The notes below the pieces were generated by a model that made no database searches, was not told the origin of the DNA, and saw nothing but the letters and a program-made list of their open reading frames with translations. A stretch of DNA of 64,000 nucleotides, from contig NW_004955463.1 of NCBI RefSeq assembly GCF_000276665.1, positions 6,950,040 to 7,014,039 on the forward strand, read 5' to 3'. This document shows, piece by piece, positions 12,406 to 23,335 of the stretch. Every line of letters begins with the position of its first letter. Within the stretch, counting starts at the first letter, position 1. This stretch comes from Chinchilla lanigera (Eukaryota; Chordata; Mammalia; Rodentia; Chinchillidae). Position numbers and translations under genes: made by a program.

Positions 12406-13043
12406 GTGGGAGGGAGTCCTGCCTTTTAATGAAAGATGGGAACCTTTGCAGATGTAGGCTATTTTCTAAAAAGTCAAGCCACTGTGCTAAACTACAAACC
12501 ATTGTGTTATGCATAGTTGCCAAGTTTACCTGCTCTTGCTCGTTATATGTTGCTGGGACCTGGTGTATCTGTTAAATGTAACTTAATTTTTTGGAGCAAC
12601 TCCCATGTGGTAGGCACAGGTGCTAGGGACAGTCGGTTACATTTGGGTGAAGGAGAGTGTAAGCGGGTAGTGTCATGATCAGGGCACGCGTGGACTATAA
12701 TGGGAGCTGTGAGGACAGATCTTTGTACCCTGGATTTTCAAGAGAGTGCCATGCCTTCATAAAGACTTTGGTAACACTGTTCCAGCCAAGCAACTGAATC
12801 TTCATTAGTTAAGCTTCATTAACTGTCACAGAAATGTACAGGCAAATAATGGAGCCAAAGAGAGGAAACTGATCAAAATGAAGTATGCGTATGTACCAAG
12901 TTCCCAAAATGAATGTGATTATTATGTATTGTAAACGTACACAAATAGTAAAAATGGATTCAAATAACAGGCTCTTATAAAATTGTTAGATTGGTTTTCT
13001 TGGTAATGATCCTTCCAAGTATTGTCATATTAAAAGTTGGTAG

Positions 13044-13145
13044 TGCCGGGGATATAGCTCAGTGGCACAGCGCCTTGCTTGGCAAACGCAAGGTCCTGAG
13101 TTCATTTCCCAGTACCAAAACACATGCATGCACATACACACACAG
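13044..13145 (+). repeat. ID SINE with target-site duplication
   Basis: tgccggggatatagctcagt ... cctgagttcatttcccagta with a CA-rich tail. Flanked by aaaagttggtag at 13032-13043 and 13146-13157. Confidence 0.93.
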
Positions 13146-16100
13146 AAAAGTTGGTAGAAACAAGTTTCTTTTAGGGCGTGTACATGGAAACAGCATTTCA
13201 GTGCAGCAAGACATATTGAGGTCCTTAAAAATGCCCTTACACGGTAATTACTCTTACAGTTTATTTCAAGAAGAAAGAGATGCAGTTAGAAGTTTACACC
13301 TAACGTGGCACTTACGGAAAATTAGGAATGTTTCTGGAGGGCGCACACCGTGCTGGTCAGTGGAGTTACAGCGAGCAGCGCACGCAGGCCTGGCACTCCC
13401 ACACCTCGGCATTCAGTGCGATTGTTTTGTGCGGTCTCTTTCTATAGACTGGCGGTGTACACAAACAGCAGTGTTACTAAAATGATAACTTGGTCTCTCC
13501 CATGCTGACTTCCCTCCCTTACCAATAAACACCCGTGTGCCAGAGGAGATGAATGATTGAGAATTTTGTGGGAAACACCATTTCTTGAAATGTTATAAGA
13601 GATTGCTTTTCTTCCCTTTCTATATCCTCTTGTCCTCTCAGTAAAGCGTACGTTGTTGACATTTTCATTTGTTTTGACTTTTTTCTGCTTTACTGCTTGC
13701 TGTTGTGCATAGAACATTTCTCAACTACATTTTATAGAGTTTATGTCAAAATCGCCTCATAGATAATGCTTTTCTTTTTATTATAGGTATAAAAGAAATA
13801 CTAATTTAGGTATCACCACGGCCTGGCAAGGCAAATCGGCAGTGTCATGTTTTCCATGCATTACTCCTGTGCTGTTTGTTCATCTTGAAGTAATTAATTC
13901 TTTTGGGTGATGGTGGTGGTTGTTAAAGGTTTGGTCTGTCTTCTCTGACTTGGTTTACAAGTGAAGCCTCTGGTTTGAGGAAAGGTGTCCTTGGGAGGCA
14001 GAACCACCCTTGTGGATTCAGCCTGTGTCACAGCAGTGCAGAGCCCTGTGGGCCGGTCTCTCAGTACCGTGCTAAGGCCTTGCTTACCGTTTCCCATGTC
14101 AGAGATAGAGGTGATAGTAGCATTACTTACCGCACGAGGACGGTTCAGAGAAGGAACAGGTAAAAGCCTCTGAGTCTGCAGGTACCTTTGTTATCTCCAT
14201 TCATGATGTAAATAGTTCCAAAGAACAAGGCACAATAGCCACCTTCGTGTCTAATACTAGGATCCCTTTGTACTCTGCATAGGTGGAAAAGGCTGTTTGG
14301 TCAACAATAGAAGCAAAAGACATACTTGGCCAGTACACTTCTGGACTAGAAAAAAAGGCTGCGTTGTGTTGTGGCTTCTGGGTATTCCTGAGAGCGCCTA
14401 CTTGGTGCCAGTGTGGGAGTGAGTGTGCCGGGCCAAGGTGAAACCTGTATGAGGCGGACTGAGGTCTCCAGCAGAGTGGGGCTGAGCACAGGGTCTAGGT
14501 TTCATACGATGGACACCAGGGTCTTCATGAAAGCATAGCTTCTGTGACCCATCCTGGGTTGATTGCGGTATTTAGGCACGAGGACAGGGCCCCCCGGGTG
14601 CTGGGAAGCTGGAGATGGACTTGCCCGGAAGCTCTGACGCTCTCATCCCTGCTGCTGCCAGCCACAGAAAGAAGAGGAATGAAAATCTCCCAACATTATG
14701 ACCCAGAAGCGATCAAAGTACCAACCCCCAGTCCCCAAAGGGGCCGTTTTCTACCTGCGCGTGCTGTGGGTTCCCTTTACCTCTCAGATGAGGGATCAGA
14801 AGCTTTTAAAGTCGCAATAGCTTCGGATAGTTCCTTGGAAGGGACCAGCGAGGCACAGTAAGACAGCAGCTGGACTGGTAAGAGGACAGCAGAAAGTCCG
14901 TGACTGCGGAGGAGGAGACGGCGACCTTGGGCAGGCAAATCAAGTCTGACAGGCTTTTGGAGTTTCTTTGACAAGATCGCTTTGTGTGCTTGCCTTTGGG
15001 CAGTCTGAAACCACTGCTCCAGGAAAGGGCATTAAGAGAGAAATGCTGTAGGAAGGAGACTTACAACAGCCTGAGAACAAGAGATCAGCAGTGCTGGCTT
15101 CCCTGGGAGGGAAGCAGTACGCTCTGAGCCTCTCTGAACCTCTGGTGGCAGCTGGCAGTCAGTGGCATCTCTTGGCTTGTAGGCACATGTTCCGGCATCG
15201 GCTGCCACCATATCCAAACCCTTATGTAATTATATCCACAAAGACCCTCTTTCCAACTCAACTTATGTTACGGGGGCCTGAGTGAATGTGGGCTTGTGAG
15301 TGAGTGTGCACTGCCGTGGGCCCTGGGAGCAGTCCCCGGCCTCAGACTGGGCCCTAACCTCAGAGAAGCCTGTTCTGATAGGCGAGTCCTTCAGAGAGCC
15401 TCGCCATCCTGAACTCCGAGGGTTTATTTCACAGGCACGGGCCAGCTACTTGCTGGGAGGTACGTGCATGGAAGGAGTCTGCTAACAGCATCTTGGATTT
15501 ATTTTTCTTGTTTCACAAAATGTTTTTCCTATGAAATGAAATTTTTCATTGTGTGCCTTTCTGGGTCATGGCTGCTGTTTCCCGGTTGTATCGTTCACCT
15601 CGCAGACTAGCCCTCCACTTATGCTCAGTCCCTGAGTCACAGTGATAAATTGAGGGTGCTACAAGCTAGAGACAAAGGCCACCTGCCCTTCAGGGCCCAC
15701 ATCACCACCGCCTGTGGTGGGGGTACAGAGGCGCTCTGAACTGTGGGACAGGACACCTGGGTTCTCGTGTCAGTTCAGACACACTAAGTGAACTGAGATT
15801 TCTCATCCTGGTGCCCTTCTGTGCGAGTTTCTCTCCCAAGAGAATAGACTTGACTTGCAATTTGATCTTTGCTACCTCTCAAGGCGGGATGGAATGTATT
15901 TCCTCTTTGTGAATTCACTGCACTGGGTAAGCAAGTGTAAGCGCTTACTGCCCAGGAGGTAACCATGGTGATTTGGGGAGTATAAAGGTTGCCAGGCACA
16001 CTGGGGTGCGGGAAGGCCCTCCTGAGACCTGGAGGCGGACAGGCCCTCAAGGAAGTGGCATGTAAGTGGAGTCCTCGGAAGAGGTGAGCTAGGTGACCAG

Positions 16101-16890
16101 AGGGGAGGAACATGTCCCTGGCAAGAGAAGCAGTGTGTGGGAGAGAAACGGGTGAAGCAGTGAAAATGAGAGATCGTAGACCACAGAGAAAGCCAAGGAC
16201 ACCAGGGGCTGGACAAGCCGGTGAGGCCCGGCGGCGTGGGGTCCTATAGGCCAAGACCCACGAGGAGCCGAGACAGCCCTGAGATTACTACAGGCACTTC
16301 CCAGGGTAGTTCTAAGAGGAGACTGACACGACTGGATTAGGGCTGGCTGGTTAGTTGATTTTTTGGTGCTGGAGTGAATTGTGTATTTTTTAAAATTTTC
16401 AAGGTGAGGGCCAGGAGGACTGGAGTAAGCCTTTTCAGTATCCACTATTGGTGGTTAAAATCAAAGTGAATGCTAATGTCGTTTCTGCTGGACCTTGATG
16501 AAAGACTGAATTCGAGGGAGACTGAGGTTACCACGGGGTCCCTGGCTTTGGCACCTGGGAGAAGGTGGTATCTTTCTCTGAACCTCAGAAGGAAGAAGCA
16601 GGCTATTGGAGGGGTTCTGTTGAGTGTGGGGTGTGTTCAGCATGAGGTTGCTGTGGTATATTTCCAAGCAGCAGTGTCAAGGAAGCGAAATATGTACTGA
16701 TTTGAAGTTTCTGAACCTTAAGTCAATTGAAGACTTTCCTGGTTTCTCTCTCCTGGCCCTTGGACAGGAAGCATCCCCCTTCTGCTCCTGTTTCCTCCTC
16801 CTAAGTGAAAACACAGATGAGACGATCTCCTAGACCTCCTTAGGCACAAACCTCCTCTGGACTGCAGTCCTTCCTTTCAGAAGGATTGGA

Positions 16891-17013
16891 GAGGGGCTGG
16901 GGGTTTAGCTTAGCAGCACAGCGCCTGCCTGGCAAGCGCGAGGTCGTGAGTTCAATTCCCAGTAGCAGAAAAAAAAAAAACCAAACCAAACCAACAAACA
17001 AACAAACAAAACC
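16891..17013 (+). repeat. ID SINE with (AAAC)n tail and target-site duplication
   Basis: gaggggctgggggtttagct ... cgtgagttcaattcccagta, tail of AAAC repeats. Flanked by cagaaggattgga at 16878-16890 and 17014-17026. Confidence 0.94.
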
Positions 17014-18976
17014 CAGAAGGATTGGATGGTAGAGTTGGAAGTTCCAGTCCTTGTTGTCAAAGTCCAGTCTCAGCTCCTCTGGCTGCGTATTTATTCTCTG
17101 ACTGAGGAAGAGGCCTATTCAGATGAAGCCCGTGAGCCCTCGACATTATCCTCCAAAGTGCAGAAGGAGAAAGACCAAGGGAGATCTGGCCAAGGGAAAC
17201 CGTTGCCCTGTTTCTCTGAGGATGAGATTAGCCCGGACAAAACGGCCCTGGCCTCCTGGTCTGCCCCTCTGCTCACTGAGGCTTGGCCCACCCTGGATAA
17301 TCAAGAGCCCCTTTTGTCCAGAGGAATCCCTCCTCCCCACCCCACTGAACACCATTTTATTTGCTGGGCCTTGGGAGGAAGCTTGAGCGTGCTGGGCAGT
17401 GAGCGGGGCAAGGAACCCCGTTAAGAGCCGAGCTGCCCTTCACTTGGGTAACCACTCCCTGGGCTGGGCTTGGCTTGTGGAAAACCTACTTTTTAGCTTT
17501 TTATTTTACCAAGACCACATTAGCAGTCACAAAGGGCAGCCATATGCAAAAGGCTCATTCTGCTTCGTGCCCTCTTCTCCGGAGTGGGGCGGGGGAGATG
17601 TGTGAGGGGCATTCTCAGCCCCAAGCCGAAACTCTCGCCCCTGTGAGGACTGTTTCGCGGGTGTAATCCTCACCTGGCGACCTGCTTTTTGACCTTCGCC
17701 TTCACCACGAGGGAAGAGGCGGGCGGGTAGGTGTGACCAGGGGTCCATCAGGGTGAGTCTTCATCCGTCCAGGCCTCTGCTTTCCTCGCTTTCCTGCTGC
17801 AGCTTCGCAGCTCTGAGTTTAAGAGATTTCAAAGCAGCTGCTATTCTGCTGGGCCAGGTTTTGTGCAAGTGTTAACCGGTGAATTGTGTGCGCGCATCGC
17901 ATTAGGGTAGAGTATTGCTACCTCATGGGAAGTAATACTTCAGATAAAAATGCAGAATGGTCTGGAAATAATAAATTCTACCTTTCAGAGCAAGATTGAA
18001 ACCCGATCCCACCTTATCTTCAGTATTTATCTCTTTAGGACCAAACATCTTTGGTCCTAAAAGGACGTGCTCTTTGTTTTTCACTTTTCTGAAGGAAGCA
18101 CCCCCTTATTCCCTTATCAGATGAAGGCCCCCAAGTTAGCCAGGTCCCAATAGGAAGCTGAGGCAGGACTACTGACTGCAGGCTGAACACGCCTGCTTTC
18201 CCGGCCTTCCCACTTGGTATCCATTGGTATATCAGCTGTCACGGAGGGGCCAGACACACATGGGTGAGGGATTAGTGTACCAAATCCTGAGATTCTCTTG
18301 ACTTTTTATAAGAGTCTCAGAATGTCTTAAAATAGCCTAGTAGCTAAAATAACAATAACAACAACAATAATAGCTTGCCATTGCTGAGAGTGGTTGTTTG
18401 TTTAAAATCCAAGGCCCTCGTCCTGGCAGCAGTTAGTTTCCACTAGCTGGGCTCCCACAAGAATTGCTCTAATGGAAAGCATATGGTCGCATCGCAGCCG
18501 GAAACACAGGGGTCTGTGAAGCTGTCTCTCAGCCCCTCTGAGGGGTTTCCTGAGCTGTGAGCTGCAGGCATCCACACACCTTCAAAGCTGAAGTATGGGG
18601 TAGATAGATATGATTGTTTTAAAGAAACTTGTGATGCTAATGTTTCCTGCCCAAGTAAGAACTGCCAGTCCACTCTTAGGGTTTGGTCTCCAGCTTCAGT
18701 ATCCCAGCAGTCTGTACTCCTATCCTCAGGCCCTCAGGATACTTTAACTGCCTTGTTGAAGGAGGGAAACCAGCCAACCATGGTATATTAAGCCATATTG
18801 CTGGGATCTCGTTAGGTCTGGAAATGTACAGCTGCCCTCCAAGAGGACAAAGCTTAGCTCTTGGCTCCCCACCACCACCCTGTGAGAAGCTTTTGCCATG
18901 TAGCTTGCTGTGCTAACTCCCACCTATCCCTTGCCCACCTGATCCACAGGCCCTACTACTTTCTGGATCCTCTGAC

Positions 18977-19058
18977 TAGCAATCAGCAAACCTTTTAGAG
19001 CTTTCAATGAAAACAAACAACTGCAGCACACACGCCATAGAACGGTTTGCCACCGCTG
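18977..19058. mobile_element. Very short hAT-type terminal-repeat element
   Basis: Left tagcaatcagcaaacctttt and, reversed, right cagcggtggcaaaccgttct; shares ccttttagagctttcaatga with 52986-53003. Possibly a deletion product of a larger element. Confidence 0.45.
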
Positions 19059-19697
19059 CCGTAGAACGATCCCCAGATCACACCCCACCAGGCAGCTTCC
19101 TGTATATCTCGCCCCCTTCCTTTATTGAAAATAAAGCTTCTGGGCATGGGAAGGGTGAGGGAGACGTCAGTGTCAGGCTGGCTTCTTGGAGGTAGGAATG
19201 GTTGCAGTTGAGTCTGTTGATCTCAGGTCCCTTGCTTTGTAGACTTCTGGAAAGTGCCGAATGGCAGTAACTAATGGCTTTATCCAGTCACCCTTCCCGA
19301 CTCCCTCAGCAGTCCTGGAAAGCATCCGTGGTGTACTTGATTTCAGATTGTGACAGGTGATAAAAGCACAGATTGAGGTTGCCACTTCACAGGGTCCAGA
19401 TTCCTATTGACTGACGTTATTTTTACTTTTGCTGAGAAATGCACTCATGTGCTTGCCGTTACTTTTAATGGGGTGCTTCCGGATACACTGGGAGGCCCAG
19501 GCACTTACCCTTCAATCTGGCAAACTTCTCTTCACCTGCGTGTAGCTGGCACTGTATAGATTTAGTCCATGCAATTGGCACCAGGGGTTTCTTTTTTCCC
19601 CTGAAAATATAGTCAGATTAATCAGCAACTGTTGCTGTTCTTCGCATCTTTATGGAGCTCAGCTTTAATTAGGATGTTCCTTTCACTTCACTTTTCT

Positions 19698-19782
19698 GGT
19701 TTTTTTCCGGTACCGGGAATTGAACTCATGACCTTGTGCTTGCCAGGCAGGCGCTGTGCCGCTGAGCTAAATCCCCAGCCCC
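19698..19782 (-). repeat. ID SINE with target-site duplication
   Basis: ttttttccggtaccgggaat ... ctgagctaaatccccagccc; flanks tcacttttct (19688) and tcacttctct (19783). Confidence 0.9.
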
Positions 19783-20353
19783 TCACTTCTCTCTTCTGAA
19801 GTTTTAACATATTAAATGTCCTGTGGTCCTAGTGTTTGTTCCTGTGCTTTTGAGGGCTGTATGGGAAATGTTTGATCATGATTTGTCAGTTGTAACTATA
19901 CTAATAAACTGGAAAATCTTCAGTTCTTCGGGTCTGTTGGGGTCCTGCCAATAACTCTTGTTGTCCCAGAGACTCTGCAGAGGGTTCTCATGGGATGTCT
20001 CCTAGTGGCTCTTTCTCTTCCTTCCATTCCTCAGAGGATCACATTTTCTTTGCAGAAGATTCCCACTGCTCTCAGGTTCCCTGGCTATAGTTGGAAGACA
20101 TCAGTGACCAAGGCGGAGCCCAGGCCTGAGACCTCAGCAGGCCAGCCAGGCAACAGATGCTTGTTGCCTTGTTTATTTTGTATTTATTATTCCCTTACTT
20201 AGAGTTTGGAGAACCGAAGCCAACAGGTTTTTAAAAAGAACAAGCATGATTTGACTTCTGGCATTGATTGGGGCTCAGGGGTTACTGGGTATTTTGTTTT
20301 CTGATGTGAAACTATTTGGTAACCACTAACTCTTCCTTATTCTTTTCTTGCAG

Positions 20354-20484
20354 ATGAGCTCACAGTGCCTGCACTTTACCCCAGTAGCCCTGAAGTGTGG
20401 GCCCCGTACCCTCTGTACCCAGCGGAGTTAGCGCCTGCTCTACCTCCTCCTGCTTTCACCTATCCCGCTTCACTGCATGCTCAG
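20354..20484 (+). CDS. RBPMS: RBPMS internal coding exon (shared, before the alternative C-termini)
   Basis: RBPMS is an RRM-family RNA-binding protein that dimerises, binds tandem CAC motifs and controls splicing, notably in smooth muscle and heart. This 131-bp exon follows a pyrimidine-rich tract and a CAG acceptor (20351-20353) and ends at a GTAATT donor (20485). It begins with the last two bases of a Tyr codon and then encodes 43 residues from [12 protein letters not shown] through the Pro/Ala/Tyr-rich region to PASLHAQ, corresponding to human residues about 133-176, C-terminal to the RRM. It ends in phase 0 after CAG (Gln), so both downstream exons (23115 and 35100) can be joined in frame. 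Match to the human protein is essentially complete as remembered. The frame stays open into the intron to 20607, which I treat as chance or retention. Confidence 0.96.
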
Positions 20485-20504
20485 GTAATTTATACCCATC
20501 GGCC

Positions 20505-20752
20505 ACGACTTCACTCACTCCACCACCAGTCCTTCCAGACCTGGTTCCCCAGAGCACACCATACAACTAACACCTATCCAGCTAACAGAGCCACCCTCAG
20601 GAAATGAATGATCCCCTCTACATCAAGCTGACACCCTTCTGGGACTTACGAGGACCGTCTACAGCAATGATACCACCCACTGCCTGATGTTTGCCCCCAA
20701 TGGCACCTCTGTCTTCCTTAATGATCTCACCCTCATCTCACACACACGGGAC
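20505..20752 (+). promoter_or_regulatory. CAC-motif cluster downstream of RBPMS exon (possible RBPMS autoregulatory site)
   Basis: About 17 CAC trinucleotides occur in roughly 250 bases, starting 20 bases after the exon, for example in cactcactccaccaccag (20512-20529) and ctcacacacacggg (about 20736). RBPMS proteins are known to bind pairs of CAC separated by short spacers. The placement just after the exon that is spliced alternatively to two different 3' ends suggests feedback control of splicing; that is inference. Confidence 0.35.
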
Positions 20753-22639
20753 TGAGGCGAGGTGACCTCCTTGGCCCCCAGCTAGCTCAAGGGCATCACG
20801 GGAGCGTAGCTGTGCGTTCCTTGTCGTGTGGACGGGCTGCCGAGGTGGGCATGCACGGGAACCAGAGTTACGTTTGTCTGTATGTTTCTGTGTGTGGGGA
20901 GACTTCTGCTCTTGTGTTCCATGAGGAGCTAGTGATCAAGGAGGGAGTTCCGGGAGAAGGATTGTGCTTACAGGTACTACAGGAAAGATGAAGGCTTCCT
21001 TACTCCATGTTTAGGAAACTCCAGAGCAAAGACACAATGTAGCGTCTGGAGTGTAATTACAGGTCAAGGTAGAGCCTCTCTTCTGACTCACTCACTTTCG
21101 CAGTTAAGAATAGCCTGGTTTCATAAACACACTCCCTCATCTCTCCCCGGTGATGACTCTGCACTAACACTTGCTCTCTCCCTGGAGAAAGTGTGTCTCC
21201 CGAGCTTTGCTTTTAGTATAAGTAGTAGTAATCACTGTTAAGATTTGCCTTCGGAAATAACCGCTCATTCTTTCGGCCTGCAGAGAGTGATGAATAGAAA
21301 ATAAGTAGAAAGAATATAAATTCCATCTTTCTTAGCTCATGTGTCACTCACCCTAGTTTTTTAGAAATTGTTGGGTCGGATAGGTGGGGGTTTTTGTTTA
21401 TTTTGTTTAGTGTCTGTTGACAAGGCTGGGTGAAATGAACATCTTCCCTGAAACGCTTTCCTTTTGAGGACGCACTTTGGTGCTGTCCAGACCTGTGCTA
21501 AGACCCTAGAAGCAGCCCCTGGGAGGGGCCTTGAAAGCCGCGCGTGGGTCAGGAGCGTCGCTGGCTGAGTGTCCTTCTGTTCTCTCAGCTGAACTGCCGA
21601 CGCTTGCTGCCTGCCTTGGTGGCCTGGCTTCCTGGAGCCGCTCTCCCAGCACCCAGGCTCATGCAGGCCAGGGCGCTGACCACCCTTCTTTGGTAGAAGG
21701 AAGCAGGAAAGTAGTGCAGTTGAAGGAAAATGGAGATGGTGGGGAGCAGGGGGCTTGGTACAGAAAACAAAGCAGAGGATTAGCAGTGCCTTCTGCTTCT
21801 CTTTCCCCTGCTGCTTTGCCGCCTTCTGCCCATGTCAGTGCTTTGGACCCTCCCTGCTGGCAGATAACCGGAGGGAGAGCTAAAGGCAAACCTGCGAGTG
21901 TCTTCTGCCGAGCGTCAGTAGGTCTGTAGTAGGCTGCAGATAACTTTGTAGGTGACAAGGAACTACTGAAAGAACCCCTTTTCCCTGCCCAGCTCTAATG
22001 TGTGGATGAGATTTCCCCTCCACCAGATGGCTCCAGATGCAGAAGGGCTGTCAGTGGAGGCCATTAGTAGATAGTAGGACACTGCAGGTTTGTGTAGTGC
22101 CTGAATATCTGTGGCTTTGATCAGTCAACCACAAAGCCTTCACTATTACCTTGGAGAATCGAGAGTTGACAGTGACCAGAAAAGACTGGGGATGGTGGCT
22201 TTGGGCCATGACATCTGTCCTTGCTTCATTCATGTAACAGCTGAAATCAGAATGATTCTGGGGATATGGTGAGAGAAGGACTCACAGAGTCTTAAAGAGA
22301 TTAGAACCCCTACTCCCTGGGAAGGAAGGAAGGGGAGACAGTGCAAGGTCAGGCGGACTCAGCCACCTGACTTGGGGCACGCTGCCCACATGACACCTTC
22401 CCTGTGGGCTCTTCCTTGGTGCTGAGTCTTTCCTAGCCTGGAGTGCACTTTTCTCTGCTACCTCAGTCCTGGGTTTGATTGAACTCTCCTCCAGTGTCCA
22501 TGGGATCCATGTGCTCAATCTCACTTCTTACTTGGCATTGCTCTCAGTGCAGCATTGGACTCTATATCCCAAAGAATCATGAACAGATGTGGTCATTTAA
22601 GTTTTTCCGTGGTGGGACTCAGTGAACAGGTAGCAGCTT

Positions 22640-22775
22640 TACAGATCAGCCAGTGTGACCCATTTTACAGATGAGGAAGCAGGCCTGAGAAGATGGAGAT
22701 ATCCAAGGTCACAGTGGCTCTACCACGACCAGACCCAGGCCAGTCGCCTGACTCCTAGGCCTCTCTTTCCACCCT
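22640..22775 (+). repeat. MIR SINE relic
   Basis: Contains the MIR hallmark cattttacagatgaggaagc followed by aaggtcacagtggc and a cctgactcctaggcc tail in the right order and spacing. It is an old, mammal-wide tRNA-derived SINE. Confidence 0.75.
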
Positions 22776-23114
22776 GAGGTGCTGGCTCACCAAAGACTTA
22801 CTCCTTAATGGAACTGTGGAGAGGCTTCACTTCAGTGACTCTTTGGAACTTTTTTCTCTTAAGTAAAAGGGAAGCCGGTGAGAAGAGCCTTTGGAGGCAA
22901 AGACAAGGGAATCAGCACCTAACCGCGCCCCGAATCATACTAACTGGAGGTAGAGCAGAGTGGGGAGCCCCAGCTGGAGCCTCTCCCTATAGCAAAATAA
23001 CTCAGTTTTTGTCTTGGAAATTTTAAAATGTTTTTGGAGAGTCTTCTAAATAATTTTGGTTTTCTTAGCAATGTTATGCTCTGTTTTGAGACATGGATTT
23101 TTTTTTTCTTCTAG

Positions 23115-23335
23115 TGTTTCTCTCCTGAGGCAAAGCCCAACACACCTGTCTTTTGTCCACTTCTCCAGCAAATTAGATTTGTCTCTGGGAATGTGTTTGT
23201 CACATATCAACCTACTGCAGACCAGCAGAGGGAGCTCCCATGTTGAATTTGTTTGTTAGCTATATTAACCCCCTTTTGCAAAAACTATTTCTTGGCAACC
23301 TTTGAGAGATTCAATAAAAATTTTACTCGGAACAA
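23115..23335 (+). CDS. RBPMS: RBPMS alternative terminal exon, long C-terminal tail, with 3'UTR
   Basis: The exon follows a long T-tract and a CTAG acceptor (23111-23114). In frame with HAQ at 20484 it encodes 43 residues beginning [15 protein letters not shown] and ending DQQRELPC, then TGA at 23244-23246. This is the tail of the 219-residue human RBPMS isoform (176 shared residues plus 43). The CDS part is 23115-23246; the rest is 3'UTR. AATAAA lies at 23313-23318 and a genomic A-run at about 23333-23346, so the transcript end is placed near 23335. Using this exon means choosing an internal polyadenylation site and skipping the exons at 35100 and 44172. The genomic A-run could cause internal priming artefacts in poly(A)-primed cDNA. 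Confidence 0.94.
23313..23318 (+). terminator. RBPMS: Polyadenylation signal of the RBPMS alternative terminal exon
   Basis: AATAAA, 67 bases after the TGA stop and about 15-20 bases before the likely cleavage point. Confidence 0.85.

Larger units (their letters stand above)
1..20353 (+). other. RBPMS: RBPMS intron (3' part), upstream of the first visible exon
   Basis: No RBPMS coding exon is recognisable before 20354. I looked for the RBPMS segment encoding the end of the RRM and the linker that precedes the Tyr-Glu-Leu-Thr motif and did not find it, so that exon lies upstream of the window. The stretch holds ID, B1 and composite SINEs, two L1 fragments (about 4600-5085 and 6200-7720), MIR relics and a local duplication (1738-1909 and 2881-3066), each listed separately. 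The remaining DNA (for example 700-1700, 7720-9850, 13160-16880, 17030-18970) looks like unique non-coding sequence; its open reading frames show no recognisable family. Confidence 0.75.
20485..23114 (+). other. RBPMS: RBPMS intron between shared exon and first alternative terminal exon
   Basis: This 2.6-kb intron runs from GTAATT to TTCTTCTAG. Its first 270 bases are rich in CAC trinucleotides (see separate entry) and contain a long, once-interrupted reading frame. A MIR relic lies at about 22640-22775. It is nearly free of young SINEs, unlike the flanking introns. An ORF pair at 21531-21958 on both strands shows no recognisable family. Confidence 0.85.

Noticed and set aside
12991..13485. 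164-residue ORF on the + strand
   Set aside because: It runs straight through an ID SINE at 13044-13145 and unrelated flanks, so it is not a gene.
14544..14861. 105-residue ORF considered as a possible exon
   Set aside because: No known domain, no convincing splice sites and an opposite-strand ORF overlaps it.
20485..20607. Read-through extension of the RBPMS exon as a coding isoform
   Set aside because: A good GTAATT donor ends the exon and the two downstream exons match known isoforms; the extension has no known counterpart I can recall.
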